64,000 nt of DNA, taken from a bacterium (lineage in GTDB: Bacteria; Spirochaetota; Leptospiria; Leptospirales; Leptonemataceae). The position numbers were made by a program, and so were the translations under genes. Within the stretch, counting starts at the first letter, position 1. Each line of letters begins with the position of its first letter. The stretch is from contig JANSYA010000002.1 of NCBI GenBank assembly GCA_024742665.1, positions 496,001 through 560,000 on the forward strand, written 5' to 3'. Shown here piece after piece: positions 52,124 to 60,253 of this stretch. A model generated the notes under the pieces. It ran no database searches and had not been told where the DNA came from. It saw only the letters and a program-made list of their open reading frames with translations.

Positions 52124-53278
52124 CTAAATATTCTCCGGAACATCCGCGGGCTTCAAAAAAAGTTTACGCAGCAGCGCGGAACGATCTTGAAACAGCCGGC
52201 GATCGCCGCGAATCGAATCGTAAATCTGCTCGGTAACGAGTCCGAGCAGTTTGAGCGTCGGCTGTTCGTATTTCTCCGCGTCCGCGGTGAAGTGAAAATT
52301 TTCGCTTTCATGGCCGGCATCGGCGAATTCACGGTACTCGACGCCGCTTTCGTCGATGTATTTTACCCGCGCCAGAATATCCAGGTCGTAGTCGATTTCA
52401 TAGAACGGCACGAACAGCCAGCCGACCAGAGTAACGCAACCAACGGCGCCCAGGGTCGAGATCTCGCGTTTTTCGCGCACGTTGACCAGCACCGAATCCA
52501 TTTCCACGCCCACGGGTAGACTCAGTTTGTCCAGGCGTTCGCGTACGCGCGTCTTATACGCTTCGTCCGCGTCGAAAGATCGCGGGATAATTTCGCGCGA
52601 GCTCGCGTCAAATACCACCCGGATCGGAAAAAAATCCGGCGAGCGCCAGGTCAGCTTGCCCGCGGTCATCGTCGCCAGGTCCGCGATCTTTTCGCCTTCC
52701 TGAATATTTTGGCCGTGAAGATGGGACGTCGACCAGGCCACCGTATTGAAAACCTGCTTGCGCGGCACGTTTACGATTTCGACTTTCAGTCCCACAGAAC
52801 GCAGGTCCACCCCGCGGTGTTGCAGGCGGACTTCCGCGCCCACGCTGCCGAAAACCAGCAAATCGATATTATTCGCCGCGGCCAGCGCGTAGATCGGCTC
52901 CGGCGATTCGAATGTTTCTCCGGCTTCTTCGGCGGCGTTTAAGATCCGCCCGAGTTCGAAGCGCGGCACGATTTGAAAATCCTGGGCGCGCGACAACGAT
53001 AGATGAAAGGCCGCGCTGATTTGTTCGTACTCGAAATCGCTGACGTTTTTTCCGCGCACAAATGGAAAGAGCGCCAGCCGGACCGGACGCTCCACGCCGC
53101 CTCTTTGACTGCCGGGCGCCTGGGCTCCGAGTTCCGCCGACCGCCCGAGTGGCGCGAAGACAGTCGACGCGAACAGCAGAACGGCCGTCGTCACCAGAGA
53201 CAGACGGCGATTCAACGCGGGCCGATCGCCGGACGCAGGACCGTGGCTTTGCGACGGTCGTAGAATAGATGAGATCAC
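52124..53278 (-). CDS. Exported CsgG/TolB-N-like protein, second gene of the MoxR operon
   Basis: 384 residues from GTG 53278, two bases after the pseudo-protease stop; a longer frame to 53341 overlaps that gene. A basic N-terminus and hydrophobic LVTTAVLLFASTVFAPLG form a signal. The domain at ~70-210 (RLALFPFVRGKNVSDFEYEQ, VPRFELGRILNAAEE, YALAAANNIDLLVFGSVGAE) is like the CsgG/TolB-N fold that detects envelope status or forms oligomers. A hydrophobic patch (GAVGCVTLVGWLFVPF, ~283-298) may anchor it. It probably transmits or assembles at the inner membrane. Function inferred from context only. Confidence 0.7.
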   Translation of the reverse strand: MISSILRPSQSHGPASGDRPALNRRLSLVTTAVLLFASTVFAPLGRSAELGAQAPGSQRGGVERPVRLALFPFVRGKNVSDFEYEQISAAFHLSLSRAQDFQIVPRFELGRILNAAEEAGETFESPEPIYALAAANNIDLLVFGSVGAEVRLQHRGVDLRSVGLKVEIVNVPRKQVFNTVAWSTSHLHGQNIQEGEKIADLATMTAGKLTWRSPDFFPIRVVFDASSREIIPRSFDADEAYKTRVRERLDKLSLPVGVEMDSVLVNVREKREISTLGAVGCVTLVGWLFVPFYEIDYDLDILARVKYIDESGVEYREFADAGHESENFHFTADAEKYEQPTLKLLGLVTEQIYDSIRGDRRLFQDRSALLRKLFLKPADVPENI

Positions 53279-53280
53279 TT

Positions 53281-54597
53281 TCAGTCTTCTCGCAGGAGTT
53301 TCGAGTAATTGTATACGGGCGTCAGGAACCAATTGCCCCACTCCCGCGTAAATTTGAGTTTCACCGGGAATCGATAGCTCTTCGCCTGGACCGTCAGTTC
53401 CACATCGGCGTTGCGCAGCCGCGAGTCAAACTCGATTCGGTCGACCGTATGCGAAACGTATTCAAATTTCTCGTTCGTAAACTTGCGATTTTGACTCGAA
53501 ATTTCGTGAATCAAAAACATGAAGCGCCCGGAAAGATAGAGCTGCGAAGCCAGAAAGGGATTCAGACTGACCTCGAACAAAACCGTGTCGAAATTATCCG
53601 AGGGATGAGTCCGGTAGTAGCTCATCAGAATCAGATAGTACAGAAATTCGTCCGGGTCGAGATATTCGCGCACAATGTCCAGCGCGGCGTCGGTCGTCGG
53701 AGGCTTACGCGAACGCATCAGACGATGCGCGCTGTATACTCGATCGTGCATACCCCGCAGATCGCTATAGATGTTCAGCTTATATTCCGGCGAATAAAAA
53801 TAGCCGTAGTCGAGCACTCGTTTTTCGCGCACGGCCTCGGCGATCAAATCAATGCGCTCGCGAACAGCCGCCTCCGCCTGCTCGGCGTTCATCGTTTGTT
53901 TTTCGTCGATCTGATCGATCTCGCGCATCAAATCGGCGGCGGGCACGACCAGGTTCACGCTCTGTTCGTTTACAACACCGCCGGTCGCCATGCCGATCAA
54001 ACGACCGGCTTCGCCGAAGATCGGGCCGCCGTGATTGCCCACGTCCAGAGCCGCGGACACCTGAATAAAACGGCGCGACGAGGGCCCCGCTTCAGGCAGC
54101 AGCACGCGGTCGTTGCTGACCAGCCCGTCGGTGATCGTCAGGCTCAGCTCCGAAGTGCCGGGCACGCCGGGGAATCCCATCGCGTACACCTTTTCGCCGC
54201 GCAACGGTTCGTACTTTTCCAGGGGCACCGCGGCGTAAGAATCAATCGAGGGGAAAGTCAATATCGCAATGCCGCCCATATCGTTTACACGCAGCACTTC
54301 GAGCTTATGGATCTTCTTCTGGCCGGCTTCTAAGAAAAAATATCCCGAGGAGATACCGTAATAATCGGTGATCAGAAATTTTCGATCTTTATAGGCGACG
54401 ACGAAGGCCGAACCGCTGCCGGTGGACTGCTCTTCGAAGTGCGTGCGCAGGATCAGAACGGTCTTCTGATTGCGGGTGAAAATCTTGCGGCCTTCGCCCT
54501 GGGCCGCGATAGGCGAGGTCAGGATCAGAGCGATACCCGCCAGCGCCAGAGCGGTCGCTCGCGCGATATTCAAATAAAAGCGATCGGAAAAACTCAT
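53281..54597 (-). CDS. Exported trypsin-fold pseudo-protease, first gene of the MoxR operon
   Basis: 438 residues from ATG 54597. Signal peptide ALALAGIALILTSPIAAQ. The S1 fold is clear (~45-215: STGSGSAFVVAYKDRKFLIT; AMGFPGVPGTSELSLTITDG; SAALDVGNHGGPIFGEAGRLIG), but all three catalytic positions are changed. The expected His of TNxHV is Tyr80 (TDYYGI), the Asp of DLAIL is Gly109 (GIAIL), and the Ser of GNSGGP is His189 (GNHGGP). It therefore cannot be a serine protease and is probably a binding or sensing domain. A ~220-residue C-terminal region is helical then beta-rich. Confidence 0.78.
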   Translation of the reverse strand: MSFSDRFYLNIARATALALAGIALILTSPIAAQGEGRKIFTRNQKTVLILRTHFEEQSTGSGSAFVVAYKDRKFLITDYYGISSGYFFLEAGQKKIHKLEVLRVNDMGGIAILTFPSIDSYAAVPLEKYEPLRGEKVYAMGFPGVPGTSELSLTITDGLVSNDRVLLPEAGPSSRRFIQVSAALDVGNHGGPIFGEAGRLIGMATGGVVNEQSVNLVVPAADLMREIDQIDEKQTMNAEQAEAAVRERIDLIAEAVREKRVLDYGYFYSPEYKLNIYSDLRGMHDRVYSAHRLMRSRKPPTTDAALDIVREYLDPDEFLYYLILMSYYRTHPSDNFDTVLFEVSLNPFLASQLYLSGRFMFLIHEISSQNRKFTNEKFEYVSHTVDRIEFDSRLRNADVELTVQAKSYRFPVKLKFTREWGNWFLTPVYNYSKLLRED

Positions 54598-54700
54598 GCG
54601 GGTGCCGGTGCGACATAACCCGGTTCCGCTACGAACGGGCCTTGCTTCGAACACTCGCTCCGCAAGAACTCGCGCACAAGCAGATTTTTACCGCCGCGGC

Positions 54701-54750
54701 AAAAAGAAAAAGGGCGGGGCCAGCGTCACACCCGGCTTAACGCCGCCCCG
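54701..54750 (-). terminator. Intrinsic terminator between the SRPBCC gene and the MoxR operon
   Basis: On the minus strand CGGGGC (54750-54745) pairs with GCCCCG (54720-54715) and GCGT (54743-54740) with ACGC (54726-54723). The 13-base loop stem is followed by CCCTTTTTCTTTTT. It ends the SRPBCC transcript and implies that the five-gene operon has its own promoter in 54598-54700. Confidence 0.7.
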
Positions 54751-54770
54751 GCCGCTTCGTGTCGAATCGC

Positions 54771-55328
54771 TCAGCCGCCGCTTTTGCTTTCGGCGATGCC
54801 TTTCAATTTCTCCAGACCTTCCTCGTAGTAGGGGCCGACGAAAGAGTCCATCATCAGCGCGAAAACCTTTGCGCCGAATCCGTCCGGGCGGCTGACGAAA
54901 CCCCAGGTGACTTTGACGACGTCGCCCTGCGGCTCGAAGGACCAGAAGCTTTCGGCTTTCCCTTCCTCTTTGAAATCGAGCGCGACTTCGACCCGGGAAT
55001 TCGGAACCACTCTGGTAATCTCCATGCTGCCGCTGCCCATCTCTTCGCTGGTCCAGCTGCTGGTGGCGCCGACGCCTCTGGTCGTCGCGCCGTAGGTCGC
55101 GACCATCGTAGAATCGTGAGCCGCCCAGGGAGACCAGGCTTCGTTCTTTTTCAGATCGACGACCTGCTCGAAGATCACTCCGACGGGCGCCGCGATTTCA
55201 ATCGAACGCTCGACGCGGGCTTCTTCCGGAAGGCAGGCGACGCCGCTGGTAAAGACCAGCACGAGCGCCGCGAAGACTCCGGACAGCCTCGCCTTTTGAT
55301 TGTATTTCTTAACCGTTTCGTTTCGCAT
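54771..55328 (-). CDS. Lipid-anchored SRPBCC (polyketide-cyclase-like) protein
   Basis: The 185-residue protein has a lipoprotein-type signal (VFAALVLVFTSGVAC, Cys32). A START/SRPBCC domain follows: RSIEIAAPVGVIFEQVVDLK, NEAWSPWAAHDSTM, GATSSWTSEEMGSGSMEITR, SRVEVALDFKEEG and GDVVKVTWGFVSRPDG. Such folds bind hydrophobic ligands; an envelope location is unusual but known. The gene is bounded by a terminator downstream and a 14-base palindrome upstream. Confidence 0.78.
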   Translation of the reverse strand: MRNETVKKYNQKARLSGVFAALVLVFTSGVACLPEEARVERSIEIAAPVGVIFEQVVDLKKNEAWSPWAAHDSTMVATYGATTRGVGATSSWTSEEMGSGSMEITRVVPNSRVEVALDFKEEGKAESFWSFEPQGDVVKVTWGFVSRPDGFGAKVFALMMDSFVGPYYEEGLEKLKGIAESKSGG

Positions 55329-55365
55329 AGCCCCGATTCGAGAGGCCTGGACAAAATCGTCAAGA

Positions 55366-55379
55366 TGAATTGCAATTCA
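55366..55379. promoter_or_regulatory. Perfect 14-bp palindrome upstream of the SRPBCC gene
   Basis: TGAATTGCAATTCA is a perfect dyad whose right edge lies 51 bases from, and left edge 37 bases upstream of, the SRPBCC ATG at 55328. It is a candidate operator for a dimeric repressor; a bias toward such dyads in AT-rich intergenic DNA cannot be ruled out. Confidence 0.4.
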
Positions 55380-55420
55380 AGAGCGACTGTAGATTTACTT
55401 GCCTTTCGTAGACAGGCCGA

Positions 55421-56725
55421 TCAATTTTCGAAACGCACGGCGACGGAGTGACCGTGTTCCTGATCGAAACCTTCCTGCTTGCTCATCAGTAGAATCGGAT
55501 CAAGAGCGCGGCGCAAACTGTCTTTCGTTGGATGCTGATAGCTAATGCGCTTCAGAAAAATTTCCACGCCCAGTCCCGAATAGGCCCGGGCCGCGCCGCC
55601 GGTGGGCAGAACGTGATTCGTTCCGCTGTAGTAATCCCCCAGGGCGACGGGGGCGTAGTTCCCGAGAAAAACGCTGCCGGCGGATATGATCTTACGAAAG
55701 TCTTTGTCGGGATTGCGCGTGCAGATTTCCAGGTGTTCGGCGCCATACTCGTTCGCGAAATCGAAGGCCTCTTCGAGATCCGAATAGACGATCGCAAACG
55801 AGTGCTCGCGAATGCTGGTGGATTTCATCTCGGCGCGTTCGGGCCGCTCTTGAATACCATTTTCAACGGCGCGATCCACGGCTTCGGCGAATTCGTACGA
55901 GTTCGTCAATAGAATCGCCGGGCTGTCTTCGCCGTGTTCGGCCTGGCTCAAAAGATCCGCCGCGACGTATTCCGCGTTCGCCGTTTCGTCGGCGATCACC
56001 ACGACTTCCGAGGGCCCCGCCGGCATATCCATGCGAATCAATCCCCGCGCCGTTAAGATCGATTTGGCGGCCATTACGAAACGATTGCCGGGCCCGGCGA
56101 CGACCTGGACTTTCTGTCCGCCTAATCCGAAAGCGGCGGCGGCCACGCCCTGAGCGCCGCCGGCTTTTAGCACCCGCTCGCAGCCGGCCAGTCGCGCGCA
56201 GAACAACACCGCCGGATCGATCGCGCCGTTCTTATCCGGCGGCGTAAGAATCAGCGTATGCTCGACGCCGGCGATGCGCGCGGGAATCAATCCCATTAAA
56301 ACCGAAGACGGATACGATGCTTTGCCGCCCGGCACGTAGACCGCCGCGCCTTCGACGGGCGTATAACGAAAGCCCAAACGCGAACCGTCGATCTCCGCTT
56401 CGCGATCGACCAGGCTTTCCCGTTGCAGGCGGTGAAAGGCCGTAATATTTTCATGGGCTTTGCGAAAGGCGTCTTTCAGATTTTGATCCAGCGATTTTTC
56501 AGCCGTGTCGAACTCGGCCGGCGCGGCCATCAGTCCGCCCGCGCCCAAATCGGCGCCGTCGAAACGCTGCGTATATTCGAGTACGGCCGCTTCGCCTTCG
56601 CTTTCGACGCGCGAGATAATTTCGCGCACGACTTCCGGAGCCGATTGATCTTCATTCGAAACGCGCAGCATTAACTCCGCCCGCCGCGCGGCGTCGATTT
56701 CACTGGAACGATAGATTCTTAACAT
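55421..56725 (-). CDS. hisD: Histidinol dehydrogenase
   Basis: The 434-residue protein matches HisD. VPGGKASYPSSVLMGLIPA, AGPGNRFVMAAKSIL, GPSEVVVIADETANAEYVAA and LLSQAEHGEDSPAIL (with zinc-ligand Gln/His), then the catalytic His of SIREHSFAIVY and NEYGAEHLEICTRNP. It oxidises histidinol to histidine in two NAD-dependent steps, the last reactions of histidine synthesis. The rest of the his pathway is not in the window, so the gene is isolated, as is common in Leptospirales. Confidence 0.95.
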   Translation of the reverse strand: MLRIYRSSEIDAARRAELMLRVSNEDQSAPEVVREIISRVESEGEAAVLEYTQRFDGADLGAGGLMAAPAEFDTAEKSLDQNLKDAFRKAHENITAFHRLQRESLVDREAEIDGSRLGFRYTPVEGAAVYVPGGKASYPSSVLMGLIPARIAGVEHTLILTPPDKNGAIDPAVLFCARLAGCERVLKAGGAQGVAAAAFGLGGQKVQVVAGPGNRFVMAAKSILTARGLIRMDMPAGPSEVVVIADETANAEYVAADLLSQAEHGEDSPAILLTNSYEFAEAVDRAVENGIQERPERAEMKSTSIREHSFAIVYSDLEEAFDFANEYGAEHLEICTRNPDKDFRKIISAGSVFLGNYAPVALGDYYSGTNHVLPTGGAARAYSGLGVEIFLKRISYQHPTKDSLRRALDPILLMSKQEGFDQEHGHSVAVRFEN

Positions 56726-56788
56726 AGCTTTTAGATTTTCCCGGACGCGTTCTAATTCGAGCGCGGGCCCGTCTTCGCCTTCGCGCCT

Positions 56789-57217
56789 TTACGCGTCGCC
56801 TTCGCCCTGGATCGTCGCGATGATACGGCGAGACCCACCCCGATCGCGATGTTCGCACAGGTACACGCCCTGCCAGGTCCCGAGATTCAAACGACCGTCC
56901 GTCACCGGCAAGGTCAATTCGCCGCCAATCAAAACCGCTTTGATGTGCGCGGGCATATCGTCCGGGCCTTCGGTAGTGTGAAGAAAATACGGAGCGTCTT
57001 CCGGGGCGAGCCGATTTACGAAGGACTCCAGATCGCTGCGCACATCCGGGTCGGCGTTCTCATTGATCGCCAGGCTCGCCGAAGTATGCTGCAGAAAGAA
57101 ATGGCACAGGCCGCGGCGAACGCGCGAAAGCCCGGGCAACTGCTGGAGGATTTCCGGAGTGATTAAATGAAAGCCCCGGCCTTTCGGCCGGAGCTGGATG
57201 GTCTCTTGCAACCACAT
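56789..57217 (-). CDS. YjbQ family protein (UPF0047, secondary thiamine-phosphate synthase-like)
   Basis: The 142-residue protein has the UPF0047 signature: CHFFLQHTSASLAINENADP, DVRSDLESFVNRLAP, HTTEGPDDMPAHIKAVLIG and GTWQGVYLCEHRD. Conserved His and Asp/Glu residues around TSASL and DMPAHIK form the putative metal site. Homologues show weak thiamine-phosphate synthase activity in place of ThiE, but the true role is unclear. Start ATG 57217. Confidence 0.9.
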   Translation of the reverse strand: MWLQETIQLRPKGRGFHLITPEILQQLPGLSRVRRGLCHFFLQHTSASLAINENADPDVRSDLESFVNRLAPEDAPYFLHTTEGPDDMPAHIKAVLIGGELTLPVTDGRLNLGTWQGVYLCEHRDRGGSRRIIATIQGEGDA

Positions 57218-57228
57218 GAGAAAAAGTG

Positions 57229-57301
<73 letters not shown>

Positions 57302-57305
57302 GTTA

Positions 57306-57323
57306 TTATACTAGCGAGTATAA
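57306..57323. promoter_or_regulatory. Hairpin with embedded TATAAT just upstream of tRNA-Val
   Basis: TTATACT (57306-57312) pairs with AGTATAA (57317-57323) around a 4-base loop. On the minus strand TATAAT (57310-57305) ends four bases before the tRNA. That spacing is too short for a normal -10 element to give the mature 5' end. It may instead be a processing or termination structure between rpsT and the tRNA. Confidence 0.4.
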
Positions 57324-57393
57324 GTTCGGAGAAATAAAATCGAAACGAAATTCAGACGGCTGAAGCGCGAAGCAGAAAACTTCGCCGCGTGCT

Positions 57394-57666
57394 TTAGCTG
57401 GCCTTCTTCGCTCGATTCATTAACAGGGCCACGCGGCTCTTGCGACGATCCGCCTGACGGCGATGAATCAACGAGGTGCGACCGGCCCGGTCCAGAAAGC
57501 GGGTATAGACGACGAACGCCTTTTGAGCTTCTTCCTGCTTGCCTTCGGCGAGCAGAGTCTGAATCTTCTTGTAGAAAGTCCGCAGGCGAGAACGTTTTTG
57601 AGCGTTCTGCGCGTTGCGCTTTTTGATTCGACGAATGTCTTTTTTCTGTGATTTTATATTAGCCAC
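57394..57666 (-). CDS. rpsT: 30S ribosomal protein S20
   Basis: The 90-residue, highly basic, all-helical protein begins MANIKSQKKDIRRIKKRNAQ and continues GRTSLIHRRQADRRKSRVAL, matching bacterial S20. It binds 16S rRNA early in 30S assembly. The start codon is GTG (57666). It lies upstream of tRNA-Val on the same strand, with a hairpin between them. Confidence 0.97.
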   Translation of the reverse strand: MANIKSQKKDIRRIKKRNAQNAQKRSRLRTFYKKIQTLLAEGKQEEAQKAFVVYTRFLDRAGRTSLIHRRQADRRKSRVALLMNRAKKAS

Positions 57667-57901
57667 GAAGCTTTGCCCGGTTCCTGAATAAGTCGAAGCA
57701 GGATTTTCCCCGGCCTGTTCTGCGTCAAGCAGGAATACCGAAATCGCCTGATACGACGCCCAAAGCGTTGAAAAAGCGGGACCGCCTTCTGGATTATGTC
57801 GCGTAAGATCGAAGCCATTCTCGCGGCTTTTTGGCTCAATACGAGAAATATTTTGGGCGGATTATGTCCTCCGGAGCCTGGCGACTCCGAAATAATAGGA
57901 G

Positions 57902-59140
57902 ATGAATCCACAGGACTGGCAAATCACGAACGCGACACTGGCCACCGGCGACAGCGTCGAGAATATGGCCGGACTGCACATCGTCGACGGTAAGATCCAG
58001 ACGGTGCTGGGCGGGGGCGAAGAAATCCCCGAGCTGCTGAATCTCAATCTGCACGGCCTGTCCGTCTTTCCCGGATTCGTCAACGGACATGATAGTCTGC
58101 TGGCGAGCTACGAAGCCTTTCGCGGCGACGGCGCGCCCTATCTCAACTGGCTGGCTTATGACAATCAGCTGAAGGCTTCGCAGCTCTTCAAAGAACGCAT
58201 GCTCGTGGGCGTCGAAGACCTCTATCGCCTGGGAGCCGTGCGCAATCTAATCGCGGGGGTGACCACGGTCGTGGATCATATTCCGCATTTTGTACGCCAG
58301 CCCTTCCAGGATTCATCCCTGCCGGTGCGACTGCTGCCGGACTACGGCATCAGCCACTCCATCTGCTCCTACTCTCTGGATTGGGGCGATGGACCCCGGG
58401 CCGAATACGAAAAGGCCGCCGCGGCCGGCATTCCGTACATCACGCACATCGCCGAAGGTTTCGATCCGGAAAGCAAGAATTCGCTGCGCCGCCTGGACAA
58501 AGAAGGCGCGCTGGGCGAACACACCGTGCTGGTGCACGGCCTATCGCTGTCTCCTGCGGATCTGGACTTGATCGCCGAGCGCGGCGCAAGTCTGGTGTGG
58601 TGTCCGGTCAGCAATCAGAGCCTGTATGAGGCGACTCTGCCTCTGGCGGAAGCGCTCAAACGCGAAATCAACGTGTGTTTGGGCTCCGACGCGGCCATGT
58701 TTGGATCGCCCAATTTGCTGGCTGATTTGAAGATGGCGGGAGAGGCGATTGCGGAGGCGGGCTTCGGCCTGGATACCGCGCTGTCCATGGTTACCACAAA
58801 CGCGGCCCGGGCCATGCGCCTGAGCGATACCGGAACTCTTGCCGCCGGAGCGACGGCGGACTTCGTGGTATTAAAAGGTAAATATCCTCGCGACCCCCAC
58901 CGCTCGCTGGTCGAAGCGGAACTGAGCGAGATTTATCTGGTAGTGCGCGACGGGCAGCCACTCTATGGCGAGGAGCTGTTCGAAAAGATTTTCAGCGAAA
59001 TGGGACTGCTCTTTGATCGGATTTCGGTCAAGGGTAGCCGCAAAATCGTAACGGCGGGCACGAAAAAACTGCTGGAAAGCATACGCGCCGCTGTGGGACG
59101 TTCGGACGATTTTTATTTTTTACCCCAGACGGCCATTTGA
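57902..59140 (+). CDS. Amidohydrolase superfamily protein with a changed metal motif
   Basis: The 412-residue protein has the composite amidohydrolase layout: beta-rich N-terminus (LHIVDGKIQTVLGGG), LSVFPGFVNGHDSLL at the first metal motif, YITHIAEGF and VLVHGLSLSPADL for the middle His residues, LGSDAAMFGSP for the Asp, and NAARAMRL, GATADFVVLKGK at the end. The usual HxH is HxS (HDS), so one ligand of the canonical pair is absent. It may hold one metal or use a different centre. The substrate is unknown; relatives deaminate or hydrolyse ring compounds. The ribosome-binding site AGGAG abuts ATG 57902. Confidence 0.85.
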   Translation: MNPQDWQITNATLATGDSVENMAGLHIVDGKIQTVLGGGEEIPELLNLNLHGLSVFPGFVNGHDSLLASYEAFRGDGAPYLNWLAYDNQLKASQLFKERMLVGVEDLYRLGAVRNLIAGVTTVVDHIPHFVRQPFQDSSLPVRLLPDYGISHSICSYSLDWGDGPRAEYEKAAAAGIPYITHIAEGFDPESKNSLRRLDKEGALGEHTVLVHGLSLSPADLDLIAERGASLVWCPVSNQSLYEATLPLAEALKREINVCLGSDAAMFGSPNLLADLKMAGEAIAEAGFGLDTALSMVTTNAARAMRLSDTGTLAAGATADFVVLKGKYPRDPHRSLVEAELSEIYLVVRDGQPLYGEELFEKIFSEMGLLFDRISVKGSRKIVTAGTKKLLESIRAAVGRSDDFYFLPQTAI

Positions 59141-59161
59141 GCCGGCCGGAGAATCAGGATT

Positions 59162-60253
59162 ATGCCGAAAGCCAGGAATTACAACGGCGGTTCGATCGTC
59201 TACTTCCAGGGCGATACGGGCAGCGACGTGTACGTCTTGCAAAAGGGACGCGTGAGCCTGATCTCCACTGCGCTTGAGTCCGGCGAAGAACTCAAAGAAG
59301 AAGTCAAACTCGGCGAATTCTTCGGCGTCAAGAGCACACTCGGAAATTATCCCCGCGAAGAGACCGCTCAGGTCTACGGCAACACTTCGGTGATCGTCTT
59401 CAGCTCTCAGGAGTTCGAGCAGTACTGCCTGAAGAACACGCGTTTGATCATGACCATGCTGCGAGTCTTTTCGAAGCAGCTCCGGGACGTGCACCGGGCC
59501 GTACGCGAAATTCTCAAGGCCGACGAAGCCCGCAATCCCGCCTTCGAACTATTAAACACCGGCGAAAGCTTTTACCGCAACGGCAACATCGATCACGCGC
59601 TCTACGCACTCGAAAAATATCTCAGCTATAATCCCAACGGTCGCAACGTGAGCCGCGCCCAGGAATTAATCCAGATGGCGAAAAAGGGTATGACCTACCC
59701 GATCAATTTCGCGGACCCGGCGCCCGAAGACGATGCAGGCTCGGGCCAGCAGGCCTCCGACGGCGTAGCGCGCGGTCTGATGGCCGCCGACCAGGCTCTG
59801 GACGATCCCTTCGCCCTGAACGTCGCCGATTCCGGTCCGGGGGCCGCAAGTCAGCCGGCCGCGAAATCGATCGCGCAGCACTTCGAAGAAGGTCGCGAAC
59901 TCTTGCAAAACCAGGAATTCGAAAAGGCCCTCGACGCCTTTCAAGAGTGCGTCGGCTTTTCGCACTTAAAGAACGACACCGAACAAACCATATTCGCTCA
60001 GGCGCACTACGAACTCGGCTTCGCCCAGCTCAAAGCCGGCCAGTTGGAAAACGCCAGCACAAGCTTCTCGAACTATATCAAAAAATTCCCGACCGGCGAA
60101 CAGGTCAAAGAGTCGATCTATCAGCTCGGAGTCACGGCGGAAGCCACCGGCAATGTCGATCGCGCGAAGACGCTGTATCATAAAGTCGCGACCATGCCGC
60201 CGCCGGACGACATCACCCGCACCGCCCGCGCGCGCCTGGAGAAAATCGGATGA
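59162..60253 (+). CDS. Cyclic-nucleotide-binding domain protein with TPR repeats
   Basis: The 363-residue protein. Residues ~8-115 are a CNB jelly roll (NGGSIVYFQGDTGSDVYVLQ; VKLGEFFGVKSTLGNYPREE). It has Arg at the phosphate-binding position (YPREETAQV), so cAMP or cGMP binding is plausible. TPR-like helices lie at ~125-160 (NTGESFYRNGNIDHALYALE) and ~235-345 (AQAHYELGFAQLKAGQLENA). It overlaps the next CRP-like gene by four bases. A scaffold or sensor role is likely. Confidence 0.85.
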   Translation: MPKARNYNGGSIVYFQGDTGSDVYVLQKGRVSLISTALESGEELKEEVKLGEFFGVKSTLGNYPREETAQVYGNTSVIVFSSQEFEQYCLKNTRLIMTMLRVFSKQLRDVHRAVREILKADEARNPAFELLNTGESFYRNGNIDHALYALEKYLSYNPNGRNVSRAQELIQMAKKGMTYPINFADPAPEDDAGSGQQASDGVARGLMAADQALDDPFALNVADSGPGAASQPAAKSIAQHFEEGRELLQNQEFEKALDAFQECVGFSHLKNDTEQTIFAQAHYELGFAQLKAGQLENASTSFSNYIKKFPTGEQVKESIYQLGVTAEATGNVDRAKTLYHKVATMPPPDDITRTARARLEKIG

